NCBI GenBank assembly: GCA_964401995.1
Contig: CAYOAP010000024.1
Coordinates: 1-9,859 of the forward strand
Direction of reading: 5' to 3'
DNA from: DATCBF01 sp964401995
GTDB taxonomy: Bacteria; Actinomycetota; Thermoleophilia; Solirubrobacterales; 70-9
DNA length: 9,859 bases
The translations under genes and the position numbers were made by a program. The notes under the pieces were generated by a model, which was not told the DNA's origin, did not search any database, and saw only the letters and a list, made by a program, of their open reading frames with translations. This document shows positions 1-6,303 of the stretch, one piece after another; position 1 is the first letter of the stretch, and each line of letters begins with the position of its first letter.

Positions 1-1253
1 TGCTCGTAGAGCACCTCCTCGACCTCGCGCGGGTAGACGTTGTAGCCGCCGCGGATGATCAGGTCCTTCTTGCGGTCGACGATGTAGAAGTAGCCGTCCT
101 CGTCGGTCTTGGCCATGTCGCCGCTGTGGAACCAGCCTCCGCGCATCGCCTCTGCGGTCGCGTCGGGCCGCTGCCAGTAGCCCTTCATGATGTTGTGGCC
201 GCGGATTACGATCTCGCCGACCTCGCCCTGGGCGACCTCGTTGTCGTCATCATCGACGACCTTCATCTCCACACCCTCGAGCGGGGTTCCGATTGAGCCC
301 GGCTTGCGCTCGCGCTCGGGGTGGTTGGAGCTCGAGACCGGTGAGGTCTCCGAAAGCCCGTAACCCTCCAGCACGATCGCCCCAAAGGCCTCCTCGAAGC
401 CGTGCAGGACCTCGACCGGCATCGAGGCGCCGCCGGTGATGCAGACGCGCAGCGAGGAGGTGTCGAAGCTCTCGCGCTCGGGGTGGTGCAGCAGCGCCCC
501 ATACATGGTCGGCACGCCATAGAAATGGGTGACGCCATCGCGCTGCATCGTCGCCAGCGCCTCGCCCGGGTCGAATTTGGGCACCAGGGTGAGGCAGGCG
601 CCGACCATCAGCGAGGCGTTCATGCTGACCGTCTGCCCGAAGGAGTGGAAGAGCGGCAGGCCGCCGAAGACGACGTCGCCAGCGGCGATTTCGCTGGTCG
701 TGCGCGAGGAGACGTCGGCATTGCGGAGGAGGTTGGCGTGGGTCAGCTCGGCCCCCTTCGGTTTGCCGGTGGTCCCCGAGGTGTAGAGGATCACCGCCGT
801 GTCCTGGTCGTCTGCCTCGGCCAGGCCCGGCGTCGGCGCCAGCTCGGCCAGGGTTGCGGCGAAAGCGGCGGGCTCGATCTTGACCGGCTCAGCCCCAGCG
901 TCGGCGGCGCCGTCGCAGGCCTCGCCGGCGAACCCGTGCCAGGCGAGCAGCAGCTTGGCTCCGGAGTCCTCGAGGTAGAAGGCGATCTCGCGTCGCTTCA
1001 GCAACACGTTCATCGGCACCACGACGCCGCCGGCGCGCAGTACTCCGTAGTAGGAGACCGGGAACTCGGGGACGTTGGGCAGCATCACTCCGACCCGGTC
1101 GCCGGGCTGCATCCCCTTCTCGCGCAGCAGCGTCGCCAGGCGGGCGCTGCGGTCGTCGAGCTCGGCGTAGCTCAGCTCGACCTCGCCGAGCCGGATCGCC
1201 GGGCTGTCCGGGCTGCGCTCGGCGCTGGCGCTGAGGATCGAGGCGAGGTTCAT
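1..1253 (-). CDS. Acyl-CoA synthetase (AMP-binding, class I adenylate-forming), 3' end missing
   Basis: The product should activate a carboxylic acid, probably a fatty acid, with ATP and transfer it to CoA in the cytoplasm. The 417 visible residues hold the family motifs in order: the phosphate-binding loop YTSGTTGKPKG (about residues 157-167), YGLSETSP (298-305), HSGD (376-379) and the hinge region DRKKDLIIRGGYNVYPRE (393-410). The reading frame is open to the left edge. About 90-100 residues, including the small C-terminal domain with the expected catalytic lysine, lie outside the window. ATG at 1251-1253 gives a normal N-terminus (MNLASILSASAERSPD) with the substrate-domain start typical of the family. 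The start lies 12 nt after the stop of the ABM-like gene and has only a weak SD site, which suggests cotranscription and re-initiation. Chain-length preference cannot be read from the sequence. The family assignment is very safe; the fatty-acid substrate is inferred. Confidence 0.95.
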   Translation of the reverse strand, partial: MNLASILSASAERSPDSPAIRLGEVELSYAELDDRSARLATLLREKGMQPGDRVGVMLPNVPEFPVSYYGVLRAGGVVVPMNVLLKRREIAFYLEDSGAKLLLAWHGFAGEACDGAADAGAEPVKIEPAAFAATLAELAPTPGLAEADDQDTAVILYTSGTTGKPKGAELTHANLLRNADVSSRTTSEIAAGDVVFGGLPLFHSFGQTVSMNASLMVGACLTLVPKFDPGEALATMQRDGVTHFYGVPTMYGALLHHPERESFDTSSLRVCITGGASMPVEVLHGFEEAFGAIVLEGYGLSETSPVSSSNHPERERKPGSIGTPLEGVEMKVVDDDDNEVAQGEVGEIVIRGHNIMKGYWQRPDATAEAMRGGWFHSGDMAKTDEDGYFYIVDRKKDLIIRGGYNVYPREVEEVLYE

Positions 1254-1265
1254 CGTCGCCGCGCT

Positions 1266-1553
1266 CTACGGCTTGACGAAATGGTGGACCGGGAATTCTT
1301 TGACGTCGGGAGGGTTCGGCGGCGCCTGGTCGCCCAGCTCCTGAAGCCCAGGTCCGAGCCGGCTCTGGAGAAAGCTGTCGAAGTGCCCGCGGGACTCCCA
1401 GAAGTCGATGATGCCCCAGCCGCCGTCGATCGGCCCGGCGGAGTGGAAGATCAGCCCCTCGGGCGGGTTGGCGTCGGCGTCGATGTGGGCGTGGACAGCT
1501 TCGTACTGCTGCTGCGTCCCGTCGGCGAATTTGAGTCGGAGTCCAATTGCCAT
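1266..1553 (-). CDS. Small dimeric alpha/beta-barrel (ABM-like) protein of unknown function
   Basis: This 95-residue protein starts MAIGLRLKFADGTQQQYEAV and ends HHFVKP. Its pattern of a short strand, a helix with YEAVHAHI, then a GLIFHSAGP strand, the GGWGIIDFWES strand and a helix with FLQSRLGPGLQ matches the ferredoxin-like fold of antibiotic-biosynthesis-monooxygenase (ABM) relatives. Such proteins are usually homodimers; many have no known reaction, and I would not assign one. The start at 1551-1553 is fixed by a strong SD (AGGAGGAA, 1558-1565) six bases upstream. An in-frame extension to 1643 would include the promoter region and is rejected. The gene leads a two-gene operon with the acyl-CoA synthetase 12 nt downstream, so a role near acid or aromatic metabolism is possible but unproven. 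Confidence 0.85.
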   Translation of the reverse strand: MAIGLRLKFADGTQQQYEAVHAHIDADANPPEGLIFHSAGPIDGGWGIIDFWESRGHFDSFLQSRLGPGLQELGDQAPPNPPDVKEFPVHHFVKP

Positions 1554-1557
1554 CTCA

Positions 1558-1565
1558 TTCCTCCT
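1558..1565 (-). promoter_or_regulatory. Strong Shine-Dalgarno site of the ABM-like gene
   Basis: On the minus strand the sequence reads AGGAGGAA, with the GGAGG core ending six bases before ATG 1553. It decides the start codon and contrasts with the SD-less genes elsewhere in the window. Confidence 0.85.
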
Positions 1566-1577
1566 GTTTGTTGGATC

Positions 1578-1616
1578 GGCCCGGGCGAGCATAGCCGCGC
1601 CCTGGCCCGGCGAGCA
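1578..1616. repeat. Pair of direct repeats in the divergent intergenic region
   Basis: GGCCCGGGCGAGCA (1578-1591) recurs as GGCCCGGCGAGCA (1604-1616), one G shorter, with a period of about 26 bp. The first copy overlaps the proposed -10 element of the minus-strand operon and the second overlaps its -35. They may be operator half-sites for a regulator of the divergent genes, or chance similarity in GC-rich DNA. Confidence 0.35.
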
Positions 1617-1617
1617 A
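1588..1617 (-). promoter_or_regulatory. Probable promoter of the ABM-like / acyl-CoA synthetase operon
   Basis: Reading the minus strand, TTGCTC (1612-1617) is followed after 18 bases by TATGCT (1588-1593), a good TAnnnT -10 hexamer. Transcription starting about seven bases downstream would give a leader of roughly 27 nt that contains the strong SD. The -35 element matches TTGACA only in its first three bases, so the call rests mostly on the -10 and its position. Confidence 0.5.
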
Positions 1618-1657
1618 GCGATCTCACGTTTCCGGGGCCGCACCCGTTGTAGGGGGG

Positions 1658-2560
1658 ATGAAGCGAACGGATGAGGTCTTCCTTTCAGGCGCTGACCGCT
1701 GCGCGGCCTGGGTCTACGAGCCCGCTGGCAGCGGTCCCTGCCCTGCCGTCGTCCTCGCCCACGGCTTCACCGGCACCCGCCGCGACCGGCTGGGGCCGTT
1801 CGCCGAGCGCTTCGCCGCGGCCGGCATCCTCGCCGTCGCCTTCGACTATCGCGGCTTCGGCGACAGCGAGGGGGCGGCGGACGTGGTGGCGCTGCGCCGC
1901 CAGCTCGACGACTGGGAGGCGGCGCTCGCCTTCGCCCGCGGCCTGCCGCGGGTCGATGCCGAGCGCGTCGCTGCCTGGGGCACCTCGCTTGGCAGCGGCC
2001 ACGCCCTCTCGATGGCCCAGCGCGACGGCCGGCTGGCGGCGGCGGTCTGCCAGGTTCCGTTCATCGACAGCCTGCGCCAGTTCCCGCGGCTGCGGACGCG
2101 GACGCAGCTGTCGATGGCGGCGAGCGCCCTGCGCGATCTGGGCCACGCCGCCCTGCGGCGGCGCCCGCACATGATCCCGGCGGTGGCGCCCAACGGCAGC
2201 GTCGGCTACATCACGGCGCCGGGGGCAGAGCAGGGCTGGCTCGATGTGGTCAGCGGCGGCGAGGACTCGCGCTGGCGCAACCGGGCCGCTGCGCGCACCG
2301 TGCTGGCCCGGCCTTACCGGCCGGCAAAGAGGGCGGCGGAGGTCGCCTGCCCGATCCTCTTCTGCGTCGGCGACGACGATCTTGTCGCCCGGCCCGAAGT
2401 CGCGGTCGAGGCGGCGCGGCAGACGCCGCGTGGCGAGCTGCGCCGCTACCCGATCGGCCACTTCGACCCCTACGACGGCGAGCCGTTCGAGCGGATCGTT
2501 GCCGATCAGGTTGAGTTCCTCGCCGCCCATCTGAAGCCGGAAGGGAAGTCGCAGCCGTAG
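1658..2560 (+). CDS. Alpha/beta-hydrolase family protein (serine hydrolase)
   Basis: This 300-residue protein has a complete alpha/beta-hydrolase layout: the oxyanion segment AHGFTGT (34-40), the strand and turn FDYRGFGDSEG (62-72), the nucleophile elbow GTSLGSG (108-114) with Ser110, the acid loop CVGDDDLVARPE (236-247), where Asp240 or Asp241 is the likely triad acid, and GHFDPY (267-272) with His268. A helical lid-like insert lies at about 135-220. The overall style resembles uncharacterised cytoplasmic hydrolases related to dienelactone hydrolase and S15 peptidases; no signal peptide is visible. The substrate cannot be predicted. ATG 1658 directly follows AGGGGGG, too close for a normal SD, and no other in-frame start fits as well. 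It diverges from the ABM-like operon and is followed 26 nt later by the PRC-barrel-like gene. Confidence 0.92.
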   Translation: MKRTDEVFLSGADRCAAWVYEPAGSGPCPAVVLAHGFTGTRRDRLGPFAERFAAAGILAVAFDYRGFGDSEGAADVVALRRQLDDWEAALAFARGLPRVDAERVAAWGTSLGSGHALSMAQRDGRLAAAVCQVPFIDSLRQFPRLRTRTQLSMAASALRDLGHAALRRRPHMIPAVAPNGSVGYITAPGAEQGWLDVVSGGEDSRWRNRAAARTVLARPYRPAKRAAEVACPILFCVGDDDLVARPEVAVEAARQTPRGELRRYPIGHFDPYDGEPFERIVADQVEFLAAHLKPEGKSQP

Positions 2561-2573
2561 GGGGCCGGTCCGC

Positions 2574-2579
2574 TAGGCT
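2574..2579 (+). promoter_or_regulatory. -10 element of a probable leaderless promoter (PRC-barrel-like gene)
   Basis: TAGGCT ends seven bases before ATG 2587, and no SD-like sequence precedes that codon. Transcription would begin at or beside the start codon. A clear -35 element is not visible. Confidence 0.5.
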
Positions 2580-2586
2580 CGGCGCC

Positions 2587-2952
2587 ATGAACGACCTTGG
2601 CGCGCCGATCTCCTACCTCACCCTCGGCAACGGGGTGCCCGTCTACACCAGCGACGAGGTCGAAATCGGCAAGGTCGCACACGTCCTCTACGCCGCCAAC
2701 ATCGACATCTTCGACGGCATCGTCCTCGACACCAGTGTGCTCAGCGGCGGCCACCGGTTCGTCGACGCTCCCGAGGTGGCGGAGATCTACGAGAGCGGTG
2801 TCGTGCTCTCGATCGACGCTGCTGCCGCCGAGGAGCTGCCCGAGCCGGGCCCCAACCCCGGCTCGATCTCGGTCGGCGCCGACGACATGGTCAAAGACAG
2901 CGGCCACGACAAGCTCCGCCGCGCCTGGGACCGGATCTCCGGCAAGGGCTGA
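2587..2952 (+). CDS. PRC-barrel-like domain protein
   Basis: This 121-residue soluble protein has an N-terminal beta-rich unit, about residues 10-75. It contains GVPVYTSDEVEIGKVAHVL, then DIFDGIVLDT, FVDAPEVAEIYESGVVLSID, the succession of short strands seen in PRC-barrel domains, where a small barrel is used for protein or RNA contacts. The C-terminal 45 residues (PEPGPNPGS, then a basic amphipathic end, HDKLRRAWDRISGKG) have no motif I recognise. No catalytic residues or membrane segment are visible. It lies 26 nt after the hydrolase stop but has its own -10 hexamer and no SD, so it may be transcribed separately as a leaderless message. The coding call is strong; the domain call is by pattern only, and a related stress-type small domain (DUF2171-like) is an alternative. 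Confidence 0.8.
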   Translation: MNDLGAPISYLTLGNGVPVYTSDEVEIGKVAHVLYAANIDIFDGIVLDTSVLSGGHRFVDAPEVAEIYESGVVLSIDAAAAEELPEPGPNPGSISVGADDMVKDSGHDKLRRAWDRISGKG

Positions 2953-2985
2953 GCCGGGCGGCCGTCGTTCCGCTTCGGAGTTACG

Positions 2986-2991
2986 TAGCAT
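2986..2991 (+). promoter_or_regulatory. -10 element of a probable leaderless promoter (FKBP lipoprotein gene)
   Basis: TAGCAT ends eight bases before GTG 3000. An alternative TTG codon at 2991 overlaps the hexamer itself, so GTG 3000 is preferred. The nearest GGAG (2977-2980) is too far upstream to act as an SD. Confidence 0.45.
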
Positions 2992-2999
2992 TGCCCGCC

Positions 3000-3521
3000 G
3001 TGAAGGCTCTGATGCTGACAATTTCGCTCTGCCTGGCCCTGGCTGTGGCCGGCTGCGGCAGCAGCAGCGACTCGTCGAGTTCTTCAACCGCGTCGACATC
3101 GGAATCGACTGAAGCCTCGACGGCGACCGAAAGCACGGCGCCGGCTTCTGAAGGAACCAAGCCCAAGGTGGTTGTGCCCAAGGGGCCGCCGCCGAAGAAG
3201 CTTGAGATCAAGGAACTGAAAAAGGGCAGCGGGCCGGAAGCGAAGGCCGGGGACGAAGTCACCGTCCAGTACGTCGGCGTCGACTACAAGACCGGCAAGC
3301 AGTTCGACGCTTCTTGGGACCGGCATGAACCGTTCACGTTCGCGCTCGGCGCCGGACAGGTGATCCCGGGCTGGGACAAAGGCGTCGCCGGGATGAAGGT
3401 CGGCGGCCGCCGCGAGCTGATCATCCCGCCGGAACTCGCTTACGGCCCCGCCGGCGCCCCGCCGGCGATCGGCCCGAACGCCACCCTGGTGTTCGTGATC
3501 GATCTGCTCGCCGTCAGCTAG
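3000..3521 (+). CDS. FKBP-type peptidyl-prolyl cis-trans isomerase, lipoprotein
   Basis: This is an exported, membrane-anchored foldase that should catalyse cis-trans isomerisation at proline bonds outside the cell membrane. From GTG 3000 the 173-residue product begins with a signal peptide (MKALMLTISLCLALAVAGC) whose lipobox VAGC puts the lipidated cysteine at residue 19. A Ser/Thr/Glu-rich spacer (20-53) and a basic Pro/Lys segment (54-67) follow. The FKBP domain occupies about 68-173 and retains pocket residues: Tyr91, FD (102-103), Phe114, VIPGW (121-125), Tyr148 in LAYG, and Phe165. It is a single complete domain of normal size. An in-frame TTG at 2991 would add three residues but sits inside the proposed -10 element. 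Downstream is a long imperfect hairpin that may end the transcript. The function assignment is very safe; natural clients are unknown. Confidence 0.95.
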   Translation: MKALMLTISLCLALAVAGCGSSSDSSSSSTASTSESTEASTATESTAPASEGTKPKVVVPKGPPPKKLEIKELKKGSGPEAKAGDEVTVQYVGVDYKTGKQFDASWDRHEPFTFALGAGQVIPGWDKGVAGMKVGGRRELIIPPELAYGPAGAPPAIGPNATLVFVIDLLAVS

Positions 3522-3545
3522 CACTCCCTCGGACCGTCTGGGGCA

Positions 3546-3576
3546 GTTGTCTGACTTTCGCATGAAAGAAGACAAC
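3546..3576 (+). terminator. Hairpin after the FKBP gene, candidate U-tract-poor terminator
   Basis: GTTGTCT (3546-3552) pairs with AGACAAC (3570-3576), and CTTTC (3555-3559) pairs with GAAAG (3564-3568) around a GCAT loop, with only GA/A unpaired between the stems. It lies 24 nt after the FKBP stop in an unusually AT-rich patch. No run of T follows, so termination would have to be of the hairpin-only kind suggested for actinobacteria, or this is a regulatory structure upstream of the next gene. Confidence 0.5.
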
Positions 3577-3600
3577 AAGTTTCTACAAAGATGACCTATT

Positions 3601-3612
3601 CCGGGAGCCCGG
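3601..3612. repeat. Short perfect dyad CCGGG-AG-CCCGG upstream of the 77-residue gene
   Basis: CCGGG (3601-3605) and CCCGG (3608-3612) flank two bases, seven bases before the TATCCT -10 hexamer. The centre is too short for a full RNA loop, and its placement between the -35 and -10 positions suits a protein-binding site. In this GC-rich DNA it could be chance. Confidence 0.3.
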
Positions 3613-3618
3613 GATGGC

Positions 3619-3624
3619 TATCCT
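3619..3624 (+). promoter_or_regulatory. -10 element of a probable leaderless promoter (coiled-coil protein / HTH_42 pair)
   Basis: TATCCT ends six bases before ATG 3631, the spacing expected if the start codon is the first transcribed codon. No SD is present in the preceding 30 bases. It would drive both the 77-residue gene and the overlapping HTH_42 gene. Confidence 0.6.
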
Positions 3625-3630
3625 GGCCCT

Positions 3631-3864
3631 ATGCAGAGAGTGGCGTGGACAGACGAGAGGCTCAATGATCACGCCCAGCACATAGACGCGGGTTTCGACC
3701 GCGTCGACCGCGACATCCGTGAGTTGCGCGGGGAAATGCGCGGCGAATTTGCCGAGGTGCGTGGCGAAATCGGGGCCCTGCGGGCAATTGTGATCCGAGG
3801 CGGCGGTGGGATCATCGCCGGCCTGATCGGCGTGATTGCCGCCGTGCTCTCACACGGCGCGTGA
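3631..3864 (+). CDS. Small coiled-coil protein with C-terminal membrane helix, function unknown
   Basis: This 77-residue protein opens with MQRVAWTDERLNDHAQHIDA, continues into a coiled coil, and ends in a glycine-rich hydrophobic helix (about 57-73, RGGGGIIAGLIGVIAAVLSHGA). Hydrophobic positions 22, 25, 29, 32, 36, 40, 43, 47, 50 and 54 are spaced 3-4 residues apart, with one 4-4 step (a stutter) at 36-40. RGE recurs at 33, 37 and 44. The expected topology is a tail-anchored protein with the coiled coil in the cytoplasm, likely oligomeric. I recall similar small WTDER-type proteins from actinobacterial genomes but no assigned role. Its TGA stop overlaps the GTG of the HTH_42 gene (GTGA), so the two are translationally coupled. 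It appears leaderless. The coding call is supported by the heptad pattern and the coupling; the function is unknown. Confidence 0.8.
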   Translation: MQRVAWTDERLNDHAQHIDAGFDRVDRDIRELRGEMRGEFAEVRGEIGALRAIVIRGGGGIIAGLIGVIAAVLSHGA

Positions 3865-4892
3865 CCAGCGATCCGGTCCTCGCCGAACGACTAACTGCCC
3901 AGGGCCTCTCCGGCCCGCCGCTTAAGAGCCCGACCGCCGTCGCCGGGCGCATGCTGGCGATCCAGGGCCAGGATCCTCGCGGCGCCCGTTTAGCGGTTCG
4001 CGCCCGAACTGCCGGCCTCATGGCCGCGGATGTCGATCAGGCGCTGACCGAGGACCGCTCCCTCCTCATCACCTGGCTCAACCGCGGCACCCTCCATCTC
4101 GTTCGCAGCGAGGACTATCCGTGGCTGCAGGCGCTGACGACGCCGCCTCTGCGCACCGGCAACGCGCGCCGGCTGGGAGAGGAGGGCGTGACGCCGGACG
4201 AGGCAGAGCGCGGGGTGGGGGTGATCGAGACGGCACTGGCCGACGAGGGCCCGCTCACCCGCCTGCAGCTGCGTGAGCGCCTCGACTCCGCCGACGTTCG
4301 CACCGAGGGCCAGGCTCTGGTCCACTTGCTGATGCTGGCCTGCCTCAAGGGCATCGCCGTGCGTGGCCCGATGGCCGGCAAACAGCACGCCTACGCCTCG
4401 GTCCGAGATTGGCTCGGGCCTCCCAAGGCGATCGACCGCGACAAGGCGCTCGCCGAGCTGGCCCGCCGCTATCTCGTCGGCCACGGCCCGGCCGACGACC
4501 GCGACCTCGCCAAGTGGGCCGGCCTGCCATTGCGCGACGTGCGCGCCGGCCTGGCGGTGATCTCTTCAGAGCTTGAAGAGCGCGAGGATGGCCTGGCCAA
4601 TCTCCGCAAACGCCCAGCGGCCGAGAGCTTGCCACCGCCAAGGCTGCTCGGCGCCTTCGATCCGGTCCTGCTCGGCTGGAAATCCAGGGAGCCGATCCTC
4701 GGCCCCCATACCCATCTGGTGACCATCAACGGCATCTTCCGTCCTTTCGCCATGGTCGATGGCCGGGCTGTGGCGACCTGGAAGCTCGCCAAGGGCGAGG
4801 TCGCGATCGAGGCGCTCGACCCGATCGCCAAGCGCGTCCACGATGCTCTCGAAGACGATGCGGTCGACGTCGTGCGCTTCGTCGGCAGCTAA
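3861..4892 (+). CDS. HTH_42 winged-helix protein, AlkZ/YcaQ-like putative DNA glycosylase
   Basis: This 343-residue protein carries hallmarks of the HTH_42 (COG3214) family: the N-terminal IQGQDPRGARLAVRART segment (34-50), TWLNRGTLHLV (71-81), and LLGAFDPVLLGW, part of the conserved C-terminal region. Family members Streptomyces AlkZ and E. coli YcaQ are DNA glycosylases that excise bulky alkylated bases and unhook crosslinks. The AlkZ catalytic pair is a QxQ motif near residues 37-39, and here Gln35-Gly-Gln37 sits at nearly the same place. Activity on DNA is therefore plausible, although many HTH_42 members are uncharacterised. It starts at GTG 3861, overlapping the previous stop by four bases, with no SD of its own, so its translation probably depends on the upstream coiled-coil gene. 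Its TAA (4890-4892) overlaps the glyS stop on the other strand. Confidence 0.9.
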   Translation: MTSDPVLAERLTAQGLSGPPLKSPTAVAGRMLAIQGQDPRGARLAVRARTAGLMAADVDQALTEDRSLLITWLNRGTLHLVRSEDYPWLQALTTPPLRTGNARRLGEEGVTPDEAERGVGVIETALADEGPLTRLQLRERLDSADVRTEGQALVHLLMLACLKGIAVRGPMAGKQHAYASVRDWLGPPKAIDRDKALAELARRYLVGHGPADDRDLAKWAGLPLRDVRAGLAVISSELEEREDGLANLRKRPAAESLPPPRLLGAFDPVLLGWKSREPILGPHTHLVTINGIFRPFAMVDGRAVATWKLAKGEVAIEALDPIAKRVHDALEDDAVDVVRFVGS

Positions 4893-6283
4893 GCGCTCAG
4901 CTTCGGGCTGGTCCAGGGCTGGTCCAGCCGTCCCGCCAGCTCGTCCGCCAGGCCCTCGATCGGGACCCGCGTCTGCTCGAGGCTGTCGCGGTCGCGGAGG
5001 GTGACGGTGTCGTCTTCCATCGTCTGGTGGTCGACGGTGATGCCCCAGGGGGTGCCGATCTCGTCCTGGCGGCGGTAGCGCTTGCCGATCGAGCCGCCGA
5101 CGTCAAACTCGGCGGGCAGCTTGCGGCGGATCTCTTTGAACAGCTCCTGGGCCTTCTCCGGCATCCCCTCCTTGGAGAGCAGGGGGAGGACGGCGACCTT
5201 GACCGGGGCCAGGCGCGGGTGCAGGCGCAGGACGGTGCGGGTGCGGCCCTCGATCTCCTCGACGTCGTAGGCATCGACCAGGAAGGCGAGGGTGGCGCGG
5301 TCGGCGCCCGCCGCTGGCTCGATCACATGGGGGACGTAGCGCTCTTTGGTCTGCTGGTCGAAGTACTCGAGCTTCTCGCCGCTGAACTTGGCGTGCTGGG
5401 TGAGGTCGAAGTCGCCGCGGTTGGCGATCCCCTCCAGCTCCGACCAGCCGATCGGGAAGAGGTACTCGACGTCGCTGGTGCCCGATGAATAGTGCGAGAG
5501 CTCGTCGGCGTCGTGGGGGCGGATGCGGAGGTGGTCGGGGCGGATGCCGAGGCCGGTGTACCAGCTCTCGCGCTCCTCGATCCAGCTCCGGTACCAGCGC
5601 TCGGCGTCGTCCGGCGGGACGAAGAACTCCATCTCCATCTGTTCGAACTCGCGGGTGCGGAAGATGAAGTTTCCAGGGGTGATCTCGTTGCGGAAGGACT
5701 TGCCGATCTGGGCGATCCCGAAGGGAGGCTTCTTGCGGGCGAAGCTGAGCACGTTCTTGAAGTTGATGAAGATGCCCTGCGCCGTCTCTGGCCGCAGGTA
5801 GACCTCCGATCCCTCGCCGGCGACCGGGCCGACATGGGTCTCGAACATCAGGTTGAACTGGCGCGGCTCGGAGAGCTCGCCGCCGCACTGGGGACAGCGC
5901 AGCTCGGCTGCCGGGTCGCCGCCGTCGGCTTCGATCGCCTCGCGCAGGTGGTCCTCGCGCCAGCGCTTCTTGCACTTGCCGAGGCACTGGACCAGCGGGT
6001 CGGTGAAGCCCTCCAGGTGGCCCGACGCTTCCCAGACCTTGGGGTGCTGGAGGATCGCCGAATCGAGCGCGACGATGTCGTCGCGCTCCTGCAGCATCGC
6101 CCGCCACCACTCGCCCTTGACGTTGTTCTTGAGCAGGACGCCGTAGTGGCCGTAGTCATAGGTCGAGCCCAGCCCGCCGTAGATCTCGGAGGAGGGGAAG
6201 ACGAAGCCGCGGCGCTTGCACAGAGCCACGATCTCCTCCATCGAGACCTCGTCCGGACGCGTCCCCTGCTCGGCGGTTGCCAT
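4889..6283 (-). CDS. glyS: Glycine--tRNA ligase, alpha2 homodimeric type
   Basis: The enzyme charges tRNA-Gly with glycine using ATP. The 464-residue length matches bacterial and archaeal-like alpha2 GlyRS. Visible landmarks are SSEIYGGLGSTYDYGHYG (31-48), a Cys-containing insertion with C100, C104, C130 and C133 (a possible zinc site), LRPETAQGIFINF (163-175), class II motif 2 FRNEITPGNF...RTREFEQ (197-215), motif 3 with IEPAAGADR (321-329), and a C-terminal anticodon-binding domain with GGSIGKRYRRQDEIGTPWGI (396-415). I chose ATG 6281-6283: the family N-terminus starts here and a TACGGT -10 hexamer lies six bases upstream. Longer in-frame starts (6316 and 6454) would run through the divergent promoter and the FmdB coding sequence. 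The gene stands alone on its strand, is probably leaderless, and ends in a four-base stop-codon overlap with the convergent HTH_42 gene. Confidence 0.97.
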   Translation of the reverse strand: MATAEQGTRPDEVSMEEIVALCKRRGFVFPSSEIYGGLGSTYDYGHYGVLLKNNVKGEWWRAMLQERDDIVALDSAILQHPKVWEASGHLEGFTDPLVQCLGKCKKRWREDHLREAIEADGGDPAAELRCPQCGGELSEPRQFNLMFETHVGPVAGEGSEVYLRPETAQGIFINFKNVLSFARKKPPFGIAQIGKSFRNEITPGNFIFRTREFEQMEMEFFVPPDDAERWYRSWIEERESWYTGLGIRPDHLRIRPHDADELSHYSSGTSDVEYLFPIGWSELEGIANRGDFDLTQHAKFSGEKLEYFDQQTKERYVPHVIEPAAGADRATLAFLVDAYDVEEIEGRTRTVLRLHPRLAPVKVAVLPLLSKEGMPEKAQELFKEIRRKLPAEFDVGGSIGKRYRRQDEIGTPWGITVDHQTMEDDTVTLRDRDSLEQTRVPIEGLADELAGRLDQPWTSPKLSA

Positions 6284-6289
6284 GCCGGA

Positions 6290-6295
6290 ACCGTA
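6290..6295 (-). promoter_or_regulatory. -10 element of a probable leaderless glyS promoter
   Basis: On the minus strand TACGGT is followed by TCCGGC and then ATG 6283, a six-base spacer. No SD sequence is present. The -35 position would fall at about 6313-6318, on top of the start of the divergent FmdB-type gene. Confidence 0.55.
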
Positions 6296-6303
6296 GCGGC
6301 TGC

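Noticed and set aside
402..1652. Long plus-strand open frame of about 416 codons
   Set aside because: It is antisense to the acyl-CoA synthetase and ABM-like genes, which have full motif sets. Its translation is a low-complexity Gly/Ala/Arg/Asp product with no family features, typical of GC-rich shadow frames.
1685..2530. Minus-strand open frame of about 281 codons
   Set aside because: It mirrors the alpha/beta hydrolase gene; the sense frame has the catalytic triad and the antisense frame has only biased composition.
2953..2985. Small hairpin TCCG-CTT-CGGA between the PRC-barrel-like and FKBP genes
   Set aside because: The stem is only four base pairs with no T-tract. It is too weak to call a terminator.
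3522..3630. Possible small RNA or horizontally acquired AT-rich island
   Set aside because: Only about 110 bp with a hairpin, a dyad and a -10 hexamer. There are no flanking repeats, attachment site or mobility gene, so a terminator/promoter interval explains it.
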